NCBI GenBank assembly: GCA_030068145.1
Contig: JAPJBO010000435.1
Span: 121,281-185,280, forward strand
Direction: 5' to 3'
From: Diplonema papillatum
Taxonomy: Eukaryota; Euglenozoa; Diplonemea; Diplonemida; Diplonemidae
DNA: 64,000 bases
Positions within the stretch are counted from its first letter, which is position 1. Each line of letters opens with the position of its first letter. Of the stretch, positions 39,941-64,000 are shown piece after piece. The translations under genes were made by a program, and so were the position numbers. The notes below the pieces were generated by a model. It was not told where the DNA came from, did not search any database, and worked only from the letters and a program-made list of their open reading frames with translations.

Positions 39941-41157
39941 CTCAGAGGGGAGGGCCAACACGCACGCCCGGCCTGACCTTTTTTCGCTCCCCCCTCCCTG
40001 TATCCTGGCTGCGCGTGAGCCTCTGCACGAGACAGGTGGCTGGCAGGCTTTCACCGTCGTAAAACGTGAGAGGGATATTTGTGTTTCCGGCGATATTCGC
40101 TCAGTCAGTTGCCTGTGACGGCGTTCATAGTTGTTTGTATTAGTTCACTTAAGGGTCCGCGGGGTCTCCCCCCCTAACTAAGATTTTCCCCCCGGGCACT
40201 GGCGCCGAACTTGCCATCGCAGGCCAAATCTGCTATGCCGAACTCAGCATCACCAGAACCCGAACTTTGCTTCACCAGAACTTTACTTCACTAGAACTTA
40301 GCTTCGCCCGAACTTTGCTTCACCACCCGAACTTAGGTTCGCCCGAACTTCACTGTTTCCCGAACTTTAACTGCTGCCTCCAGTCTCGCCCCGCGCCGGT
40401 CTTTAGCCGAGCGCACGTACCCTGTCCAAACATTTTTCCGGTCCGATCAGAGTTCAAGGCGATTTTCCGGTTGTGAAGTCCAGAACGTATTCCCCCGCCC
40501 CCTAACTACTTTTCTCCCCGCGCCTTATGAGCCACGAAATCCTAGGCTGAGGGCGCTTTGGACCCTCCGACCCAGCGGGTCTGGGGGCTCGGTCGGTACT
40601 AGGAAGCACCGGGGACGCTGATGGTTCGATTCGCAGAAGGAAAAAGCACTTGCTGATGGAACCGTTTCTTGCGCCCTCACTATCTTTCTCCCACCAGTCG
40701 ATGTACTGCTTTCGTTGTGCGCGGCGTTGGCCCATTTATTCGGTTCCTGAGTCCATGCGGGAGCTACGGGCTCGTTCCGTGGGAAAAGACTGCGCTCACC
40801 TCGACAGAGCTCACTGCGTTGCAGGCGAGGATTGTTCTGCTGCGATTCTGGTGCAGGTGTTTTGCCCCCATGGATAAAAAGTTCTCTCGTTGGCGCTTTG
40901 TTGTTGTTGTCGCCGCCGTCTATAACCGAGACCCGCTCGCAGCGGTTGAAAGCATTCAAGATCATTGCATGTGCCGGAGCAAATTCTACCAAATTAGTCC
41001 TGGATGCGTGACAAAAAGGGTGCAAGGTTGTCAAGAAATGCTCCCCACTCACTCAGCAAACAAAACAGAGAGTTAGAATAGAGACATCTATTTGGTATCG
41101 GAAAGTAAAATCAGGCAAACCTTCCTTTAGCCGTGATTCAAATAAACAGGGCTTACC
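39941..41157. other. Upstream of SPEF2: no CH-domain exon seen
   Basis: I looked for a calponin-homology-type exon on the minus strand up to 41.1 kb and found none. 40245-40400 is a degenerate repeat of CACCAGAACTTNGCTTC / CCCGAACTT units. Confidence 0.5.
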
Positions 41158-41457
41158 CTAAATTCTCGCTTTCATTTTATTGCTAGAGGAAGAATCCGTG
41201 AACACGAAGAGCTGCTGAGAGGACACGAAGCGAAGAGCCTCCTTGCCCCGTTTGGCAAGTTGCTGAAGCGACACGTGGTCGCCGTGTTCGAGGTGTGCAC
41301 CCGCCGCCGCGAACTGGACTTGCCGAACCAGACCGCTGCCTGGTGGGTCCTGGCTCATCACCGTGAGGCAAGTCACCGGCTGGACGGTCAGCAAATACGT
41401 CAGTTTGCTGCAAACGCACCTCGAGTCGAAGGGGGTACCTGCGCAACGGCGCCTGCC
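41158..41457 (-). CDS. Candidate terminal exon of unknown gene
   Basis: After CGTTGCGCAG the frame TPFDSRCVCSKLTYLL, TVQPVTCLTVMSQDPPGSGL, VRQVQFAAAGAHLEHGDHVS, QLAKRGKEALRFVSSQQLFV ends at TAG (41158). Residue composition looks coding and unlike the other frames. It needs a phase-1 donor upstream. One possible partner is the gene at 41934-43532, if spliced at a weak GTTAAC just before its stop. Confidence 0.4.
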   Translation of the reverse strand, partial: GRRRCAGTPFDSRCVCSKLTYLLTVQPVTCLTVMSQDPPGSGLVRQVQFAAAGAHLEHGDHVSLQQLAKRGKEALRFVSSQQLFVFTDSSSSNKMKARI

Positions 41458-41933
41458 CTGGCTGTAACGGCGCGCGGAGGATGGCCGTGACTCTGCCGGC
41501 GAAGCGGGGAGTGGCCGCGTCGCAGGAAGTGGTCGTGCGGGCCGTAACCGTGGGGACGAGGATAATGACGGCCGCAGCCCAGGCGGCTTGATGCACTGGC
41601 GACACGCTCGGAAACCGTTCTGAGTCTTGGAAAAAGAGACCTGACAGTGTCCCACCGTAGCCCATCCTCGACATCTAGCGGGAGAAATCACGCCAGGCGG
41701 AAAAGGGGCAACGCCAGGCTGCCACCGAATCTGGTGCAACCGATAGCGACGTCGTCCCGGCTGAGACCATCGTGACGAGAAAGATTGCCTGCCGTGCCCC
41801 AAAAGAAGACTCCGAGTGACTCAGGACCCATCCTTCTCAAACCGCCGAGTTCCCACCCACAGATGTTTCGGTTTTCTGGAAAGAAGAAACGCGTAGCACA
41901 CATAAAACCCACGCCCATCGAGGGACAGGCGGG

Positions 41934-43532
41934 TTAACACTGGACGATGCTCGTGTCGCGGGCACGGACCCAGTCCGGCTCGCCAAGTTCCGCAGTTCCA
42001 ATTTGGAGCCACGAGCGGAGCCGGTGGGGCAGGATGCCTCGATGCGGGTGCTCCGACTTGACCACGCCGAGCCCCTCGTCCATCTCGCGCAGCGCTCCCA
42101 CCTTCCACCTTCCGTGCGGATCAGTGAAGAGCGCGTAGCCGCCGACGGTCGTCCAGATCGGGCAGCCCAGGTGCGACTGCTGCCGCAGCGAATACAACCC
42201 GGAGACGCCCGGAAACGCCCCGCTGTGCACGGACAGCGCCGACGCCCGCACGAGGCAGCGCGCGTGCTCGTCCGCCACCAGCGAACGCAGCCCGTCGCCG
42301 GTGAGGCACGCCTTCCACGCGGCGTCCGACGGCACGAACACCTCGGCGGGCAGGCCGGCCGGTAGGCACGAGCAGACGAACCGATGCACGGCCGCCTCGC
42401 CCATTCGGAAGCACGACCCGGTCGGGTGCAACCGGAGGAAGTGCTGGTAGTCGTGCCGGTGCGCCGCACTCTTCCCGCCCCCGCCGGACGGCGCCGAAAA
42501 GGCGACGTCCGCGGGGGGGTCCTCGCCCGCGACGTCCCCCCCAAGCTCGCGGACCAGCCGCACGGCGTGTTCCATCGGAAGGCAGCGCACGCGGTACCGA
42601 ACACCGCCGAGATCTGGATCCACGGACAGCGTCACCGTTCCCGAGTGTTCTACGCGTTGTCTGGTCGCATTCGGATCGGAATCCGGGCGGCCAACGGCCT
42701 GTCGGGACGGCAGGTTGGCTGCCGTCGCGGGTAGGCGGCTGTCGGGGTTGCTGCCGTTGGAGGAAGCGTCGTCGAGGTCCCGGCCGGGCCCGAGGGCGAG
42801 CGACGGGTTCTCCTTCGAGACCCGCTTCAGGATCGCGAGCCGCTGCTGCCACGACAGGGCGCGCCACTGCTCGCGGCCGACGATGCGCTTCGCGACGAAG
42901 GCGCGGAACGCGGCGTCCCGGCGCAGAACCGCCGCCTTGTGCGGCACCTGCGGCAGGTCGTGGGCCAGGCGCTCGTACCTGTTGCGCGAGTCGACCGCCC
43001 GCTCGACCAAGTGCGCGACCTCACTGTCGATGGCTTCCCTGTACCGACTGCACTCCCGCTCTGCGTACGCTTTCGACTCGGTCAACTCTGCCTGCCTCTC
43101 GTGGAACAGGGCTCTCTGTCTGAGAACATGTTCCTTCCACCGGTACACTTGCTCCGTGAGTTCATCCCTCGACCGTTTTTGCAATTGCAACGCAGTTTCG
43201 TGCCGTTCACGGTCGTGACTCAATCGTTCCACCTTAGGAAGGTCTTCTTCGCGGACCCTGAAGAACTCCGTCGTGTCTAGCTGTTTCGGCGGTGCGGCGG
43301 GGCCGGGCTTGCTTCCGCCTGCGGCGCCCTCTCCGACCTCCTCGAGGTTGGCGCGCTTGAAGGGGAAGAGGCCGACTTCGAGCCTGACCCACTCTCGGTC
43401 TTCCGCCCGGTCATCGTCTTTAATGTGGCTCTCCGGCGGCTTCGGCACGACGACGCCGACCTCGCCGTTCAGTGCCCTGAACTTCTCCAGCTGCAGCCCG
43501 CATACTTTGACTCGGGTCCCCAGGGGGTGCAT
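41934..43532 (-). CDS. Uncharacterised 532-aa protein
   Basis: Single open exon from MHPLGTRVKVCGLQLEKF to DTSIVQC and TAA. Residues 1-65 look like a small SH3-like/KOW-like barrel (GTRVKV, LNGEVGVVV, WVRLEVGLFPFKRANLEEV), as seen in many protist proteins. Residues about 90-215 are charged and helical, probably coiled coil. The last 150 residues contain FPGVSGLYSLRQQSHLGCPI and GYALFTDPHGRWKVGAL, resembling a short Gly/Trp-containing module of protist proteins for which I know no accepted name. ATG is preceded by GAACAG, a possible trans-splice acceptor. Function unknown. Confidence 0.65.
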   Translation of the reverse strand: MHPLGTRVKVCGLQLEKFRALNGEVGVVVPKPPESHIKDDDRAEDREWVRLEVGLFPFKRANLEEVGEGAAGGSKPGPAAPPKQLDTTEFFRVREEDLPKVERLSHDRERHETALQLQKRSRDELTEQVYRWKEHVLRQRALFHERQAELTESKAYAERECSRYREAIDSEVAHLVERAVDSRNRYERLAHDLPQVPHKAAVLRRDAAFRAFVAKRIVGREQWRALSWQQRLAILKRVSKENPSLALGPGRDLDDASSNGSNPDSRLPATAANLPSRQAVGRPDSDPNATRQRVEHSGTVTLSVDPDLGGVRYRVRCLPMEHAVRLVRELGGDVAGEDPPADVAFSAPSGGGGKSAAHRHDYQHFLRLHPTGSCFRMGEAAVHRFVCSCLPAGLPAEVFVPSDAAWKACLTGDGLRSLVADEHARCLVRASALSVHSGAFPGVSGLYSLRQQSHLGCPIWTTVGGYALFTDPHGRWKVGALREMDEGLGVVKSEHPHRGILPHRLRSWLQIGTAELGEPDWVRARDTSIVQC

Positions 43533-44171
43533 AGGTCGTGTCGACCAATGTGAGCCCGCTCCCCTTGACCGGGGCCCTGTTCAGTAAACCGGGGTGGTGT
43601 CGTATGGGTCAGGACGTTCGGGAGTGTCACCGTAGCAGCGCTGTTTCACGTGCATGACGCCACCCTCTCCCCCACCCCTGGCGTGTGCGCACCAGAGAAA
43701 TGGCTTATTAGTTTTGCTCTCCGGTCGCGACACAGCACTATCAAATCGCCCAATTGTGTTCAAGGTCGATTGCGGTGACGTGAAAGGTGCGTGTCCCGCC
43801 TCGGCTTGCCGAACGCATGTCCGCTCGAGGGACAGGTCAGACCGCCTCGAACACGGGACAAGCCTTGTTGTTTTCGCGCGTTCCCGGTGGCATCACGACG
43901 TCAACACAGGAGTGCGCAAAAGTAAACGGGAAGGGCTTTCGAGGCAATCGTATGCTGTACACGACAAGAGTTCAGACACAGAAAAGAGACTTAACAACTC
44001 GTATTAGAGAGGGTGAGAGAGAGAGAGAGAGCTTGTGTGTGTCTGTCTGTGCGTTTGCAAAAGGGACGGAACCGGCGTCAGTCGCTCTTTTCTGTTCCCC
44101 GCCTCGGCAGAGGCAAGCGGAGACAGGAAAAAGAGGAATTGTGTGAGATTTCTTTACTATTCCAAAGGGGG

Positions 44172-44224
44172 GGAGCAAAGGTCGTAACAAGGTTGCTGTA
44201 GGTGAACCTGCAGCAGGATCATTA
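44172..44224 (+). rRNA. 18S rRNA 3'-end fragment
   Basis: GTCGTAACAAGG, TTGCTGTAGGTGAACCTGC and AGCAGGATCATTA are the universal 3' end of SSU rRNA. Only about 50 bases are present, so this is a relic and not a functional gene. Confidence 0.85.
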
Positions 44225-45828
44225 CCAAAGATTTCAATTCTGAATGGACGAGGAAACGACTTTCAAACAGGGCCCTTAGGGAGGAGCGGGCCGGCCGCAA
44301 GTTAACGTCCGGTGCATGGGGCTTCTACTTCTGTCTCCTCCCTCGGAATTCCGGTGGTTTAGGGTCTCCGTATAACCGTTCATGAATGGGTTCTCTTAGA
44401 GAGTTTTCGTCCGAAGAACAGTGTAGCCGGCTTGCCGGCTGATTAAATCTCGGGCCTTTTTTTGTTTACCGGCGGACTCGCACGAAATCAGCCGATATGC
44501 AGTTTTTAACAGAGTAACTTGGCTATTCTTGCACAAACCGGGCTGACATGTTGTCGCAAAACCCTGTTGATCGGCAGACCTTTCGAAAATCAGCCAGCTG
44601 ATTATCAGCCGGTCAGTTTTTTCAAGATTTTTTTTCCCGGCTGAGATCAGCCGCTTTTTTCCTCAGCGCGAACACTGCCGAAGAAGCAGCAGAGCCAGAA
44701 AGGACATGGGAACAAAAAAGAAGACGTGCGCGAAGGCGCAGCTGGGCCTCCTTTGCTAGCGGGAAGGCAAGTGGACGGGCGGCTCGTCCCTTGTCAGGGG
44801 AGAGGTGGCTCTTCAGTTCAAACACGGGGGGTCTGGGTCTCGGATTCGATGCGGCAGTGCGGTGGTGTTTGCATGCTCTGCCTGTATGTAGCACACCTTG
44901 CATCGTCTCTGGAAGCACCCCGTCTTAAAACTGAAGAGCATGTTGCTTGCACTCTTGATCGGGTCGCGGCTAGAGGGCGACGGCCGGGGGATGGAGGCCT
45001 ATAGGAACGTGGGCAGCCACCAACCTTTTCCACCCTTCGGGCAACAAACCCCAGGGAAAAGGGGACGTGCTCCTTTTCCAGGGTGTCGAAGAACTGCACA
45101 GCTTGTGGTTTTTGGTTGCGGTGTTTCGACTTTTTTCTTTAGCGCGGGAGTATAGGTACCAGGGAAAGCCTGCTACACGGGAGCCAAGCTTCACGTAAGT
45201 GGCTACCAATTTCCCAGACTAAAGCATCAAGGCTTGGCGCACCTTGGGGCTTGGCGCTCGCGCTGAACGCAAGCTCGTCGAGACGGTCAGCCGCAGGGCA
45301 GAGCGCACGGGGTTGTGGCGCTGTGCTGCCTCCGACTCAAGCTTTGCAACTGTGGTTGACCGTCACGTTCCTGGACCAGGAACGGCCTTATTCTTCTTTC
45401 TCTTCTTCTTCTTCTTTAGCGCGGGAGCCGTCCTCAGAACCAGGCGGACAGTCCTTCTGCAAGGGGAACTTTTTGGACGGTGGAGCGGCGAGAGGCAGAA
45501 GCCCCTCTGACGACACCGCAGGTAATTCCCCGTTTGCACGCAACAACATCACTGCGAAGAGAAATAGCCTCGAAACGTACCTAGTACGTTAGAAACAATG
45601 GCTGATATCCCCTGCCGATATCCCCTGCCAATGAACACGTAATTCCAGCACCAACAGCGTACAGCAATGCTGCTGCTGTTAAAAAGCTCGTCGTTGGACC
45701 CGAGCTCAGGTTGCGAGGTCGCCCAGTTTGAAGAGGGACCCCGTGCAACGAGGACAGGGGAAAACGTTGACAAAGGCCCCCGGCTGAGGTCCACCACGAA
45801 CAACAACAACAAAAAAGGGGGGCGGGTC

Positions 45829-46047
45829 AAAATACTCGAGGGGCTGCCTTGTGCTTACTCCGAAGGAGGCTAGAGGGGGAGAAACAATACAACTACAAGT
45901 GGGTCTTTTTTCTTGAACGCTTACGCCCGCCACTGAACCCAGATTCACTTGTGTTTCGTGTGGGCTACAGCACATTTACCTCCTTTGATCTTTTGCAGCT
46001 GGCAGCCTCCTCAAGTATTTCCTACAAAGCAGGTGCTTATACAAACA
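45829..46047 (+). repeat. SINE-like repeat, copy 2
   Basis: Same ends as copy 1 (ATACTCGAGGGGCTGCC ... GGTGCTTATACAAA). It is followed 30 bases later by the 18S 5' fragment. Confidence 0.85.
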
Positions 46048-46077
46048 AAGCCGAACCCCTGGACGAGAGCGACAAGA

Positions 46078-46330
46078 AACCTGGCTGATCCTGCCAGTAG
46101 TCATATGCTTGTTTCAAGGATCAAGCTATGCAAGTCTCAGAGTAAATGGATTAACAGTGGGTCTGCAGACGGCTCATTAAAACCGGTGGCAATCTACGCG
46201 GGAAGGTGCATTTTGGGCCCAGTTGATTGCTATACATCCAGTCCGTGGCCTTAAAACCGCGGAGATAAAGAGCCTGCTTAGCGCCTGGGCGCCAGCCGAA
46301 AGGGCTGGGCTCGGGCATGGGGCGGCAGAC
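46078..46330 (+). rRNA. 18S rRNA 5'-end fragment, about 250 nt
   Basis: AACCTGGCTGATCCTGCCAG is the universal 18S start, followed by TAGTCATATGCTTG, TTTCAAGGATCAAGC and CTGCAGACGGCTCATTA. The TTTCAAGGA variant is typical of Euglenozoa. It breaks off near 46330 into sequence duplicated from the coiled-coil gene's last exon. A relic. Confidence 0.85.
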
Positions 46331-46364
46331 CAATGATCCCATTTCCTTGTCCATGTCAGGGCAT

Positions 46365-46505
46365 GCGCTGGCTTCGAGGCGTCCTCCGTTTTTTGGCGGC
46401 CACCGTTCGCTGCGACGGGTCGCGGCTCCTGCTGGTGAATCCACTCGCAAGCTCGTCGTCCACCGAGGCCGTCGGGTTTCACCAGCTGCTTGGCGGCAGG
46501 TTCTA
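46365..46505. pseudogene. Partial duplicate of coiled-coil gene exon 7
   Basis: CTCGCAAGCTCGTCGTCCAC and TTCACCAGCTGCTTGGCGGC match 46908-46927 and 46965-46984, with the spacing shortened by about 32 bp. It is downstream of the stop codon on the coding strand, next to the 18S fragment. Confidence 0.75.
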
Positions 46506-46686
46506 CCCTGCCACGTATGCTATTCGACGCTCCTTGGACGATTGCAGAATTGGCGGCGATGCTGCTCCTGGCGACGGCTTCGAAGATCTACGGAGTGCTT
46601 GCCAACCAGCTGGTCTGGTACTGTGACTGCCAGGCGGCCATACAATCAGAGTCTTGGCGAGTACGCCAGGTCGCGTCGACGCGCAA

Positions 46687-63143
<16,457 letters not shown>

Positions 63144-63194
63144 CCCGTGTGACGGGCGCCGGGCTCTCCCGCCCCACCGCCCACCAACCCACAC

Positions 63195-63309
63195 CCGCTT
63201 GCACGCACGCCTTTTGTTACCGAAAGTATGCTAATCCTATGGTTTACTATGGGAATTGGAGCAAAGCGCATGGCAGGATGAGCACCGTCCCGAACCAACA
63301 CCAGAAGAG
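63195..63309. other. Short spacer upstream of the coiled-coil gene
   Basis: No feature recognised; possible leader or promoter side of the minus-strand gene. Confidence 0.4.
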
Positions 63310-63811
63310 CTTGGGATGAGCCCAGCAAGTTTGGGATGAGCCCAGCAAGTTTGGGATGAGCTCAGCAAGTTTGGGATGAGCCCAGCAAGTTTGGGATGAG
63401 CCCAGCAAGTTTGGGATGAGCCAAGTTTGGGATGAGCCCAGCAAGTTTGGGATGAGCTCAGCAAGTTTGGGATGAGCCAAGTTTGGGATGAGCCCAGCAA
63501 GTTTGGGATGAGCCCAGCACGTTTGGGATGAGCCAAGTTTGGGATGAGCCCAGCAAGTTTGGGATGAGCCCAGCAAGTTTGGGATGAGCCCAGCAAGTTT
63601 GGGATGAGCCCAGCAAGTTTGGGATGAGCCCAGCAAGTTTGGGATGAGCCCAGCAAGTTTGGGATGAGCCCAGCAAGTTTGGGATGAGCCCAGCAAGTTT
63701 GGGATGAGCCAAGTTTGGGATGAGCCCAGCAAGTTTGGGATGAGCCCAGCAAGTTTGGGATGAGCTCAGCAAGTTTGGGATGAGCTCAGCAAGTTTGGGA
63801 TGAGCCCAGCA
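63310..63811. repeat. 20-bp minisatellite with 14-bp variants, about 26 units
   Basis: Unit tttgggatgagcccagcaag with shorter units (tttgggatgagccaag) at irregular places. Open minus-strand frames here are artefacts of periodicity. Confidence 0.96.
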
Positions 63812-63842
63812 GGATCAAAGAATGTCAGTCGCACAGGGTGAG

Positions 63843-63992
63843 GTCCAGCCTCAGAAGCTGGAGTTAAAGAGGGAGTGCCCGAGTCACACCCGAAAAGCGG
63901 GTGTGCTACAACCAAAAACGCGTGTACATCCACACCCGACGAAAAGCGGGTGTGACACCCGCTTTTTCACTCCAGCTTCTGAGGCTGGCCTC
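63843..63992. mobile_element. Foldback/MITE-like element, copy B
   Basis: Arms GGTCCAGCCTCAGAAGCTGG+AGTTAAA (63842-63868) and ACTCCAGCTTCTGAGG+CTGG (about 63970-63989). The interior contains ACACCCG/CGGGTGT hairpins. Same arms as copy A at 21.4 kb, longer centre. Confidence 0.85.
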
Positions 63993-64000
63993 CACCGCGC

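Larger units (their letters stand above)
43533..46077. other. Intergenic region with 18S fragment and repeats
   Basis: Holds a (GA)n tract near 44017-44030, an 18S 3' fragment (44172-44224), repeat family II (44342-44400), repeated TCAGCCGGC-type motifs (44425-44650), a two-copy segment (33295-33410 resembles 45262-45385) and a SINE-like repeat (45829-46047). No gene supported. Confidence 0.55.

Overview
This is nuclear DNA from a flagellated unicellular eukaryote, most likely a euglenozoan and perhaps a diplonemid. Three observations support this. (i) A 5' 18S rRNA fragment at 46078-46330 reads TTTCAAGGA after the universal CATATGCTTG, as in Euglenozoa. (ii) The core histones H2B, H3 and H4 are strongly divergent, and the H3 resembles kinetoplastid H3 around RRWxPGT and APFQRLVR. 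(iii) Every gene I can support lies on the minus strand for about 61 kb, as expected of directional polycistronic clusters. Plentiful GT-AG introns argue against a kinetoplastid. The lineage call is an inference.

Layout from low to high coordinate. 1-21.6 kb is a run of compact, mostly intronless minus-strand genes: H2B, H4, a three-exon TraB-family protein, a glutathione S-transferase, a second H2B and H3. They are separated by satellites and foldback repeats. 21.6-39.9 kb is one 11-exon gene for the central-pair protein SPEF2/CPC1, with a P-loop adenylate-kinase-like domain and C-terminal EF-hand-like segments. All ten splice junctions keep the frame, but the usual N-terminal CH domain is not found. 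41.2-43.5 kb holds an uncharacterised 532-aa protein and a possible extra exon. 46.7-63.1 kb is a seven-exon gene for an unrecognised coiled-coil protein of about 835 aa, again in phase at every junction. Its introns hold most of the mobile DNA.

The mobile DNA is the most interesting part. 5'-truncated non-LTR retrotransposons (five bodies plus short tails, all minus strand) sit at one precise point inside a dispersed repeat whose core is GTTGAGCA|GGGGTTGCC. Three are stacked one after another at 50.4-54.4 kb, each flanked by the same 10-11 bp target duplication. Unfilled versions of the target lie at 58.0 kb and 62.7 kb. Their proteins end in a zinc knuckle followed by three copies of an unusual Cys/His module. 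Other repeats include three families that abut splice sites in different introns (introner-like), an 8-bp-TSD MITE-like element, several foldback elements, a 1.45-kb inverted-repeat element carrying an 83-aa ORF, and long satellites (11, 17, 20, 69, 71, 75 and 157 bp, plus (TG)n and (AGT)n). Scattered pieces of 18S rRNA also occur. I saw no tRNA, CRISPR array, complete rRNA operon or spliced-leader RNA gene.
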